DNA of 22,282 nt from JBBSOW01 sp038259365 (GTDB lineage Bacteria > Actinomycetota > Actinomycetes > Propionibacteriales > Propionibacteriaceae). Under the pieces are notes generated by a model, which saw only the letters and a program-made list of their open reading frames with translations, did not search any database and was not told where the DNA came from. Positions within the stretch are counted from its first letter, which is position 1. Each line of letters begins with the position of its first letter. The DNA lies in NCBI GenBank assembly GCA_038259365.1, contig JBBSOW010000049.1, forward strand, positions 1-22,282, written 5' to 3'. Below, piece by piece: positions 14,770-21,386 of the stretch. The position numbers were made by a program, and so were the translations under genes.

Positions 14770-16041
14770 GTGAGCTATGACTTTCGCACCGTTGACCCGC
14801 AACGCGATCCCGAGTTGACCGACGAGTGGGTCCGCGCCGTCCACCAGGGTTTTCACGAGGCCCACCCCAGCGAGGAGACGTTGAAACGGTACCGCCAGAT
14901 CCTCATCGACGACGCCACGGTGGCCCTCGGGGCGTACCGGTCCGCCAGCTCGGGCCCGGAGTTGAGTTCCGATCATCCCGTGGCCACCTACGCCAGCTTG
15001 GAGGGCGCGGTGACCATGCCGTCGCTGGCCCAGCTGCCGAACCACATGATCACCGAGGTGACCGTCTCGCCGACCCATCGTCGCCGTGGCCTGCTCCGCA
15101 AGCTGATCACCGACGATCTGGCCTCGGCCGCCAAGGCGGGCACCCCGATCGCTACCCTCACGGTGAGCGAGGCCACTATCTACGCCCGCTTCGGATTCGG
15201 GGTGATCACCGAATACCAGGAGGTCGAGGTCGACACCGGACCCGGCTTCGCTCTCCTGCCCGAGGTGACGACGGACGACGGCTGCGTCGAGATGGCCGAG
15301 GCTAGGGAGCTGGCTTCGACGGCCAGCCGTATCTTCGACGAGTTCCACCGCCGCACCGCCGGCTCGGTGACGCGTCCGGCCAGTTACCGCGAGTACGTCA
15401 CCGGAGAATGGGACTTCAACAAGGCCGCGGCGCTCACCAACCTTCGAGCGGCGATCCACCGCGACTCAACCGGTGCCATTGACGGTTACGTCTGTTACGC
15501 CTTCGAGGGCTGGGAGACCAAGCCCTGGCGAATGAAGATTCGCGACCTGATCACGACCAACGCCAAGGCCTACCTGGCCCTGTGGGCGTTCTTGGGTTCG
15601 CTCGACCTGAGCGAGCAGGTGCGGACCGACTGGCCGAGCGACAGCGACCCCCTCCCTTGGGCGTTGGCCGACCGCAGCCGCTACCGGGTCACCAGGCGCA
15701 ACGACAGCATCTGGGCGCGCGTGCTCGATCCCCTCCGCTGCCTGGAGAACGTGGCCTGGCAGGGCACTGACCGCGTCGTCCTCGAGGTCGACGATCCACT
15801 GGGGCACGCCGCCGGCCGATTCGCCGTGACCGTGAACGATCGCGAGGTGCGGGCCGAGCGTACTGACGACGCGGGAGACATGGCCCTGAACGCCGACACG
15901 CTTGCCACGCTGATCTTCGGCACCGTCAAGCCCAAGATCCTGCACGATGCGGGTCGCTTGCGCGGCGGCGCCGAGAACCTGCGTCGGCTGAGCGCGTTGG
16001 CCGCCAGCTGCCCGGCGCCGCAAAGCCTCTCGCGCTTCTGA
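14770..16041 (+). CDS. Eis-like GNAT-family N-acetyltransferase
   Basis: 423 residues from GTG. The layout is that of Eis: an N-terminal GNAT domain (about 1-150), a second degenerate GNAT domain (about 155-300) and a C-terminal SCP2-like domain (about 310-423). The acetyl-CoA loop reads VSPTHRRRGLLRKL (99-112), and IYARFGFG carries Tyr138, matching the general acid Tyr126 of M. tuberculosis Eis. The protein ends in Phe423; in Eis the carboxylate of the terminal Phe is the catalytic base. Eis enzymes acetylate amines at several positions of aminoglycosides and lysine side chains; the natural substrate here is unknown. The gene is divergent from the DedA-like gene and converges with the kinase, with 14 bases between the stops. 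Confidence 0.88.
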   Translation: MSYDFRTVDPQRDPELTDEWVRAVHQGFHEAHPSEETLKRYRQILIDDATVALGAYRSASSGPELSSDHPVATYASLEGAVTMPSLAQLPNHMITEVTVSPTHRRRGLLRKLITDDLASAAKAGTPIATLTVSEATIYARFGFGVITEYQEVEVDTGPGFALLPEVTTDDGCVEMAEARELASTASRIFDEFHRRTAGSVTRPASYREYVTGEWDFNKAAALTNLRAAIHRDSTGAIDGYVCYAFEGWETKPWRMKIRDLITTNAKAYLALWAFLGSLDLSEQVRTDWPSDSDPLPWALADRSRYRVTRRNDSIWARVLDPLRCLENVAWQGTDRVVLEVDDPLGHAAGRFAVTVNDREVRAERTDDAGDMALNADTLATLIFGTVKPKILHDAGRLRGGAENLRRLSALAASCPAPQSLSRF

Positions 16042-16055
16042 GCGACTCCCCCGGC

Positions 16056-17498
16056 TTAGGGGCTCTTCGCGGTGGGCTGCGACTCGGCGGGCGCCGAGCC
16101 CGTCGGCTCGGGCGCGGTCGGCTCGGGGGCGGTCGGCTCGGGGGGCGAGGGCGCCGAGGTCTCGGGCGCTCTGGTCTGTGGCGCCTTGGTCTGTGGCGCT
16201 TTGGTCTGTGGTGCCTTGGTCTTGGGCTGGGGTTCGGGGTTGTTGGCAGGCGGCTCGGACGATTCACTCGTTGGCTTCGCCGTCGAGGCCTCTCCGGCGC
16301 TCGGGCTGGCGGAGTTATCCGGCGTTCCTGAGGACATGGTGTCCAGCAGTAGGATTCCGCCCGCCAGCAGGATCAGCACAACGACGATGGCGACGATAAG
16401 ACCGACTGGGCTACGGCGGCGCGCCGCCGGGTTCTTCGACGAGGCTGTGGCCCCCGGTGGCGGACCACCTTGGTGGATGACCGTTCTCGACCAGTTCGCG
16501 GGCTGATCCGTCGGCGCGTTCGGGGTCCGCTGACCGCGCGGGTAGGCGGTGGTGGGCTGTGGTTCCGATCCGGGGGCGAAGGCCCGCGTAGCCGAATCGT
16601 CGCCGGGGGCCACCATCGGCATGGTGGGCAGGGCGTCGGCCCAGCGCGTCGCGTCGCCGGCACCCCCCGCCTGGGCGATCACGGCTCGGGTCATGGCGGT
16701 GAGGCTGGGCACGTCGGGGCGATCCTCGGGCCGTCGCTGCATCATCTGGGCCACCAGTGCGTCCACCGCTTCCGGCACCGCGGGGTTGCGCTCGCTGGGA
16801 AGCGGCGGGTTTTGGAACACGTGTTGCTGCAGCACCGACAGGGGGCTATCGCCGACGAACGGTGGCTTACCGGTCAGCAGCGCGAAAAGCAGACACCCCA
16901 GGGAGTAGATGTCGGTGGCCGGGCTGAGCGCGGTCCCGGACGCCTGTTCCGGTGACATGTAGGCGGCGGTCCCCAAGGCGGTGGCGGGGGCGGTCAGGGT
17001 GGCATCGCCGGATTGGGCCAGCCGGGCGATCCCGAAATCGACCACCTTGGCGACGCCGCGATCCCGGCCCCCGTCGAGCATGACGTTGTTCGGCTTCACG
17101 TCGCGGTGAATGACGCCCACCTCGTGGGCGGCGCCCAGACCGGCCGCGACCTGACCCGTCAGCTCCACGGCCTTCTGCCAGCCGACAGTGCCGACGAGCT
17201 CACCCAAGCTCGGTCCGCTCAGCAGCTCCATCACCATGAACGCCTCGCGCGGATCGTCGAAGCCGGCGTCGAAGACTCGCACGACGTTGGGATGGCTGAG
17301 CCCGGCCGTGGCCGTCGCCTCCCGGCGAAAACGGGCCGCGGCGCTCGGGTCGGTGGGCGCGGTCAGGTTCACGATCTTGACCGCGACGTCGCGGTCCAAC
17401 GTGGTGTCGCGCGCCCGCCACACCTCGCCCATCGCCCCGCGGCCGATGCGTTCGTCCAAGCGGTAGCGGTCGGCGATGATCGGTTCCATGCCGTCCAT
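16056..17498 (-). CDS. Membrane Ser/Thr protein kinase with repetitive Pro/Thr-rich extracellular tail
   Basis: 480 residues from ATG at 17498 (ATG at 17489 is possible). Kinase domain, about 10-275: glycine loop GRGAMGEV (19-26), Lys41 in VAVKIV, HRDVKPNNVM (131-140), DFG (154-156), a Thr-rich activation loop, SPEQ (182-185) and DIYSLGCLLF (196-205). All catalytic residues are present, so it should be active. A linker of about 85 residues leads to one membrane helix (about 366-386). The outside part, about 90 residues, is disordered, with TKAPQ three times then TRAPE (427-446) and APEPT repeats. There are no PASTA or other sensor domains, so it differs from PknB. Targets are unknown. It is divergent from the DUF2237 gene, with 37 bases between starts. 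Confidence 0.93.
   Translation of the reverse strand: MDGMEPIIADRYRLDERIGRGAMGEVWRARDTTLDRDVAVKIVNLTAPTDPSAAARFRREATATAGLSHPNVVRVFDAGFDDPREAFMVMELLSGPSLGELVGTVGWQKAVELTGQVAAGLGAAHEVGVIHRDVKPNNVMLDGGRDRGVAKVVDFGIARLAQSGDATLTAPATALGTAAYMSPEQASGTALSPATDIYSLGCLLFALLTGKPPFVGDSPLSVLQQHVFQNPPLPSERNPAVPEAVDALVAQMMQRRPEDRPDVPSLTAMTRAVIAQAGGAGDATRWADALPTMPMVAPGDDSATRAFAPGSEPQPTTAYPRGQRTPNAPTDQPANWSRTVIHQGGPPPGATASSKNPAARRRSPVGLIVAIVVVLILLAGGILLLDTMSSGTPDNSASPSAGEASTAKPTSESSEPPANNPEPQPKTKAPQTKAPQTKAPQTRAPETSAPSPPEPTAPEPTAPEPTGSAPAESQPTAKSP
16158..16220 (+). repeat. 15-bp tandem repeats in the kinase tail
   Basis: About four copies of a 15-bp unit related to GCGCCTTGGTCTGTG lie head to tail. In the kinase frame they encode TKAPQ units, the last diverged to TRAPE. 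A second, shorter run of 15-bp units (GCGGTCGGCTCGGGG) near 16112-16145 encodes APEPT. Copy number could change by slippage without shifting frame. Confidence 0.8.
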
Positions 17499-17535
17499 GA
17501 TCCCAGGTCCGCCGCCGACGTGAGAAGCTGAGCGG

Positions 17536-17925
17536 GTGAACGCTCGTAACGTGTTGGGCGAGGAGTTGGCGGTGTGCGGCACGGATCCGGTGACCGGCTT
17601 CTTCCGCGACGGCTGTTGCAACACCGATCCCCGAGACAGGGGCCAGCACACGATCTGCGCCGTCGTCACCGCGGAATTTCTCGCCCATCAGGCCAGCATC
17701 GGCAACGATCTCAGCACCCCCGTGCCGGCTTACGGGTTCGGCGGGCTCGTGCCGGGAGACCGATGGTGCGTCACCGTGCTGAACTGGATCCGAGCCCACC
17801 GCGACGGCGCCGCCGCGCCGGTGGTCCTCGCCGCCACCCACGAGTCGGTGTTGCAGCTGGTGCCGTTGGACGTTCTGCGCGGTTACGCCGTCGACGTCCC
17901 GCCCGACCTGCGCGACCTGGACTGA
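17536..17925 (+). CDS. DUF2237 family protein
   Basis: 129 residues from GTG. It is a textbook DUF2237 member: NVLGEELAVCGTDPVTGFFR, DGCCNTDPRDRGQHTICAVV, TAEFLAHQASIGNDLSTP, PGDRWCVTVLNW and APVVLAATHESVL, at the usual length of about 125 residues. The paired cysteines in GCCNT and the conserved Asp, His and Trp could bind a metal or form an active site, but no function is established that I know of. It is cytoplasmic, with no signal or membrane helix. It is divergent from the kinase gene and converges with the 2H phosphoesterase gene with only 4 bases between the stops. Confidence 0.92.
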   Translation: MNARNVLGEELAVCGTDPVTGFFRDGCCNTDPRDRGQHTICAVVTAEFLAHQASIGNDLSTPVPAYGFGGLVPGDRWCVTVLNWIRAHRDGAAAPVVLAATHESVLQLVPLDVLRGYAVDVPPDLRDLD

Positions 17926-17929
17926 ACAC

Positions 17930-18451
17930 TCACAGGGCGTAGGTTTCCGCCGTTTGAGGATTCCAGCGGCGCAACGAGTCCCACGTGATCGATTCCGGCC
18001 TCTCGCCACCGGGCGTGTCCGCGGCGAGCAGCGCGTCCAGGGCGAGCGGCAACCGCTCGCGCGGGATCCGCCGCCCCAACGTGGCGTGCGGCAGCCATCC
18101 GTCGTGCGAATGGCCGCCCGTAGCGGATCGGAGCTTCAAGACCGCGGCGATGACCTCGTCGGGCATGCTGACGAGCCGGGCGAGGATCACCTTTCTCGCG
18201 CCGCCGAGAACCACCAATCCGGAAAGCTCCGCTCGAATGGGCAGCAGCGGCGCGAACAGCTCGGCGGCGAGGCGCTCGTCCTCGGCTCGAATCTCCGGAA
18301 CGGCGATGCAGGTGACGTGCGGGGAGTTGCTGGCCTTGGTGTGATCGAGCATCGACGGCAGCCCCGCCTCGTGCAGGGCCTGCCAGGATCGGCGAACCGA
18401 GGCCATCCCGGCCTCGTCGGGCAGCAGTTCGATGGAGTGCATCTTCGGCAT
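17930..18451 (-). CDS. 2'-5' RNA ligase-family (2H phosphoesterase) protein
   Basis: 173 residues from ATG at 18451, chosen by AAGGGA about 7 bases upstream. The two hallmark H-x-T motifs of the 2H superfamily are present at normal spacing: SPHVTCIAV (His45, Thr47) and LPHATLGR (His122, Thr124). The family includes ThpR RNA 2',3'-cyclic phosphodiesterase and other enzymes acting on 2',3'-cyclic or 2'-5' linked phosphates. Which substrate applies here cannot be read. The gene is divergent from tRNA-Arg, with 77 bases between, a suggestive but unproven link to RNA processing. No domain is fused to it. Confidence 0.85.
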   Translation of the reverse strand: MPKMHSIELLPDEAGMASVRRSWQALHEAGLPSMLDHTKASNSPHVTCIAVPEIRAEDERLAAELFAPLLPIRAELSGLVVLGGARKVILARLVSMPDEVIAAVLKLRSATGGHSHDGWLPHATLGRRIPRERLPLALDALLAADTPGGERPESITWDSLRRWNPQTAETYAL

Positions 18452-18474
18452 CTGGGTTCCCTTGTTCCGCGCGG

Positions 18475-18504
18475 CTGGACCATTGTCGCGGCAGCGGCTA
18501 CTGT
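18475..18504 (+). promoter_or_regulatory. Candidate promoter of tRNA-Arg
   Basis: TGGACC (18475-18480), an 18-base spacer and TACTGT (18499-18504) form a plausible promoter. The start would fall near 18511, leaving a leader of about 18 bases before the tRNA. The -10 is identical to the one before tRNA-Ser. Confidence 0.35.
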
Positions 18505-18528
18505 GGTTCCTCGGTCACAGACCGCACT

Positions 18529-18604
18529 GCGCTCGTAGCTTAACGGATAGAGCATCTGACTACGGATCAGAAGGTTGGGGGTTCGAATCCCTCCGAGCGC
18601 GCCA
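18529..18604 (+). tRNA. tRNA-Arg(ACG), the TadA substrate
   Basis: Acceptor GCGCTCG (18529-18535) pairs with CGAGCGC (18594-18600). The anticodon stem TCTGA/TCAGA holds the loop CTACGGA with anticodon ACG (18562-18564), and the T arm is GGGGG/CCCTC with TTCGAAT. Discriminator G is at 18601 and the CCA end is encoded (18602-18604). A34 is the base that TadA turns into inosine. Confidence 0.97.
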
Positions 18605-18886
18605 GCGGAAACCCGAAGCCGCCGTAGGTCCTCCAGCATCCGCTACCCGGTTACTATCACCCAGGGTGTCTTGACAGCTGCCTAAGAGCACCGCGGTCCG
18701 TCATCGTCAATCGGCCGAAGTCGCCTGTCGGAAAGCTCGCGAGCGGATGCCACCGCCTAGCCCGCGCCTAGCCCAGGGCGGAGGATGGGGTCACCCCGGT
18801 CAGCGCAGGATCCAGCAATGCCCCTATTCTGAGCGCAGCGTCGGCTGGCGGCGCAACGCTCGATGACGTGACGAGAGGACCGAACG
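18605..18886. other. Intergenic region before the polysaccharide genes
   Basis: 282 bases with no gene I can support. It holds a perfect palindrome GCTCGCGAGC (18735-18744), a tandem repeat of CGCCTAGCCC (18754-18763 and 18765-18774), and an isolated TTGACA (18671-18676) with no -10 at the right distance. A promoter for the downstream block should be here, but I cannot place it with confidence. Confidence 0.5.
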
Positions 18887-19450
18887 ATGGCAGCTGGCGT
18901 CCGAATCCTGGAGACCGCCGACGTCGACGAATCCGCCTCCCTCGGCGGCGGGACGACGGTATGGCAGTTGGCCCAGGTGCGGGAGAACGCCACAATCGGG
19001 GCCGGCTGCATCATCGGGCGTGGCGCCTACGTCGATGTCGGCGTGCGACTGGGCGCGAACTGCAAGGTGCAGAATTACGCGCTCGTCTACGCCCCCGCCC
19101 GCCTCGGTGATGGCGTGTTCATCGGACCGGCGGCTTGCCTGACAAACGACCCCTACCCTCGGGCGGTCGCACCCGAGGGCGAACGCCTCGAAGCTGGCGA
19201 CTGGCAGATGCGCGGCGTGAGCATCGACGATGGCGCGGCAATCGGAGCCCGCGCGGTTGTGCTCGGTGGTGTGCGTGTCGGCGCGTGGGCCCTTGTCGCG
19301 GCGGGAGCCGTGGTCGTCCGCGACGTACCGGCCTATGCCCTGGTGGCGGGAGTCCCCGCCACGCAGATCGGCTGGGTCGATCGCCGAGGGCACCGCGCCG
19401 ACGGCCCCCCAGACGACGCCGACGAAGCCGCGCCGCGGGACGCGCCGTGA
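18887..19450 (+). CDS. WlbB-like sugar N-acetyltransferase (left-handed beta-helix)
   Basis: 187 residues; ATG preceded by AGAGGA about 7 bases upstream. Hexapeptide repeats run through residues 10-150: ASLGGGTTVWQLAQV, ATIGAGCIIGRGAYVD, KVQNYALVYAPARLGDGVFI, GPAACLTNDPYPRAV, and the closing VAGVPATQIGWVDRRG. This set matches the WlbB/WbpD family, which acetylates the 3-amino group of UDP-2-acetamido-3-amino-glucuronic acid from acetyl-CoA. The usual TxIWHF reads TTVWQL here, so the His common at that site is replaced by Gln. Its stop overlaps the dehydrogenase start as GTGA. A 3-amino sugar uronate substrate is inferred from family and neighbour; the matching oxidase and aminotransferase are not in the window. 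Confidence 0.85.
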   Translation: MAAGVRILETADVDESASLGGGTTVWQLAQVRENATIGAGCIIGRGAYVDVGVRLGANCKVQNYALVYAPARLGDGVFIGPAACLTNDPYPRAVAPEGERLEAGDWQMRGVSIDDGAAIGARAVVLGGVRVGAWALVAAGAVVVRDVPAYALVAGVPATQIGWVDRRGHRADGPPDDADEAAPRDAP

Positions 19451-20865
19451 CATCAGGTGCCAGCGCGGCACCGAAGGTGCTGCCGGTTCAAGGGGCCCCA
19501 GCGCCCGGGGAAGAGCGCGAGCGCACCGTCGCCGTCGTCGGTCTGGGCAAGGTGGGCCTACCGTTGGCTGTCCAGTTCGCGGGCACCGGCTGGCGGGTCG
19601 TCGGCGCCGACGTGAACGCCGATGTCGTGGCCCTGGTTAACCGTGGCGAGGTGCCCTTTCCCAACGAGCACGATCTGGATCGACGCCTCACCGACGTCGT
19701 CGCTCGGGGGCGGCTGACCGCGACGACCGACACCACCGCGGCAGTCGCCCGCAGCGCGGTCGTCGTCATCGTCGTCCCCCTCATCGTCGATGCGCAAGCT
19801 CGTCCCGATTTCGCGATCGTCGACGCGGTGACCGCGGCCGTCGCCGCGGGGGTGCGGCCCGGCACGCTGGTGATCTATGAGACCACCCTGCCGGTCGGCA
19901 CGACGCGCGCCCGCCTCGCTCCGGCCCTGGCCGCCGAATCGGGCCTGGAGCTGGGCCGCGATCTGTTCGTCGCCATGAGTCCCGAGCGGGTGCACACGGG
20001 CCGGGTCTTCCGCGATCTGGCCGCCTATCCCAAGCTCGTGGGGGGATTGAACGCCGAATCCAGCCGGCGTGCGGTGACCTTCTATCGTAGCGTCCTCACG
20101 TTCGACGATCGCCAAGATCTCGATCGACCCAACGGGGTCTGGGCGCTCGGCAACACCGACGCCGCCGAGCTGGTCAAGCTCGCAGAGACCACCTACCGCG
20201 ACGTCAACATCGCGTTGGCGAACACGTTCGCCGTGCACGCCGAATCCCTAGGCATCGACTACGACGTCATCGCCCAGGCGGCGAACAGCCAGCCCTACAG
20301 CCGTCTCCACGCCGCAGGGGTGGCGGTGGGTGGCCACTGCATTCCCATCTACCCGCAGCTCTACCTGGCCGGGGACCCCCAGGCGCGCCTCGTCCGAACG
20401 GCCCGCGAGGTGAACCTGGCGATGCCGGCTCACGTCGTCGCCCAACTCGCCGCAGCCCTGGACGCCCAGGGAATCGGGCTCGCGGGTTGCCCCGTCGTGG
20501 TGCTCGGCGCCGCCTACCGGGGTGGGGTGAAGGAGACCGCCTTCAGCGGGGCCTTCCCGCTCGTGGAACTGCTCCACGAGCGCGGCGCGTCCGTCGCCGT
20601 GCACGACCCCCTGTTCAGCGACGACGAACTGGCAGCGCACGGATTGCTGGCCTACCATCTCGGAGAGGCGTGTCAGGGCGCCATCGTCCAGGCCGACCAT
20701 GACCGGTACGCCGTCCTCGGCAAGGAGGACCTGCCGGGCATTAAAGCCATCGTCGACGGCCGAGGCATTACCCCCGATGTCGGCTGGGCCGGCGTGGCGC
20801 GCATCGTCCTCGGGGCGCCCTCAAAGAGCACAGCACATCTAAGAACCGGAGGCTCGACGCCATGA
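19447..20865 (+). CDS. Nucleotide-sugar dehydrogenase (UDP-GlcNAc/ManNAc 6-dehydrogenase type)
   Basis: 472 residues from GTG at 19447, which overlaps the previous stop (GTGA, 19447-19450). Upstream in-frame ATGs lie deep inside the preceding gene. It belongs to the UDP-glucose/GDP-mannose dehydrogenase family: NAD-binding VVGLGKVGLPL near 30-40, YETTLPVGTTR (144-154), MSPERVHTGRVF (177-188), ELVKLAETTYRDVNIALANT (241-260), catalytic Cys298 in VGGHCIPIYP, and LGAAYRGGVKETAFSGA in the C-terminal domain. These enzymes oxidise C6 of a UDP-sugar to the uronic acid in two NAD-dependent steps. The GGHCIPIYP site and SPERVHTGR loop favour the WecC/WbpA/WbpO group acting on N-acetyl sugars over UDP-glucose dehydrogenase. 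Together with the WlbB-like gene this suggests an amino-uronic acid for surface glycan. Confidence 0.92.
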   Translation: MTSGASAAPKVLPVQGAPAPGEERERTVAVVGLGKVGLPLAVQFAGTGWRVVGADVNADVVALVNRGEVPFPNEHDLDRRLTDVVARGRLTATTDTTAAVARSAVVVIVVPLIVDAQARPDFAIVDAVTAAVAAGVRPGTLVIYETTLPVGTTRARLAPALAAESGLELGRDLFVAMSPERVHTGRVFRDLAAYPKLVGGLNAESSRRAVTFYRSVLTFDDRQDLDRPNGVWALGNTDAAELVKLAETTYRDVNIALANTFAVHAESLGIDYDVIAQAANSQPYSRLHAAGVAVGGHCIPIYPQLYLAGDPQARLVRTAREVNLAMPAHVVAQLAAALDAQGIGLAGCPVVVLGAAYRGGVKETAFSGAFPLVELLHERGASVAVHDPLFSDDELAAHGLLAYHLGEACQGAIVQADHDRYAVLGKEDLPGIKAIVDGRGITPDVGWAGVARIVLGAPSKSTAHLRTGGSTP

Positions 20866-21386
20866 CCATGATCACCGATTCGTCCAAGCGGGTCATTGCC
20901 TTTCGCCCCAACGACGCCCAGCAGGTCGGGGAGGACTGCTTCTATCTCGACGAGATCACGTGGCTGAATAGCGGCAACATCGAGCTGGGTGATCGGGTCA
21001 AGTTCAACTCGGGCTGCTGGGTCAACGGGTTCGGGGGACTAACCATCGAGGACGACGCCAACATCGGGCCCCGCACCCTCATCCACACCGCGAACCACCT
21101 CACCAGTGACCGCGACACCCCTATCGCCCACCAGGGCTGGGATTCCAAGCCGGTCCGGATCGGTCGAGACGCCTGGATCGGCATGGGGTGCATCATCTTG
21201 CCCGGAGTGAGCATCGGCGAGGGCGCGATCGTCGGCGCGGGCTCTCTGGTCACCAAGGACGTCCCGCCGTTCGGTGTTGCGGTGGGCTCGCCCGCGCGGG
21301 TGATCAAGTATCGCTTCCCCGACGCGGACCCCGACAACGAGACGGGCGGCGAGCAAGGCGACGAGGCGGGGGAGGTGCACACCTGA
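20862..21386 (+). CDS. Hexapeptide-repeat acyltransferase (sugar O-acetyltransferase type)
   Basis: 174 residues; ATG at 20862 overlaps the dehydrogenase stop (ATGA) and has GGAGG about 9 bases upstream. It folds as a left-handed beta-helix: NIELGDRVKFNSGCWVNGFG, LTIEDDANIGPRTLIHTANH, KPVRIGRDAWIGMGCIILPG, SIGEGAIVGAGSLVTKDVPP, then VGSPARVIKYR. The HTANH stretch holds the His that is usually catalytic in this class (maltose/galactoside and WbbJ-like acetyltransferases). The Asp/Glu/Gly-rich tail of about 20 residues is probably disordered. It is a different branch from the WlbB-like protein upstream, so it likely O-acetylates another sugar or the finished unit. Its stop overlaps the next start as TGATG. 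The acceptor is unknown. Confidence 0.88.
   Translation: MTMITDSSKRVIAFRPNDAQQVGEDCFYLDEITWLNSGNIELGDRVKFNSGCWVNGFGGLTIEDDANIGPRTLIHTANHLTSDRDTPIAHQGWDSKPVRIGRDAWIGMGCIILPGVSIGEGAIVGAGSLVTKDVPPFGVAVGSPARVIKYRFPDADPDNETGGEQGDEAGEVHT

Noticed and set aside
13246..15459. 737-codon minus-strand frame across menB, the DedA-like gene and the Eis-like gene
   Set aside because: It spans three well-supported genes in other frames and shows no recognisable domain.
16042..16060. Terminator between the Eis-like and kinase genes
   Set aside because: Only a 4-bp CCCC/GGGG stem can form; too weak to call.
18671..18699. TTGACA as a promoter for the polysaccharide block
   Set aside because: 17-18 bases downstream the sequence is GC-rich with no TANNNT hexamer.
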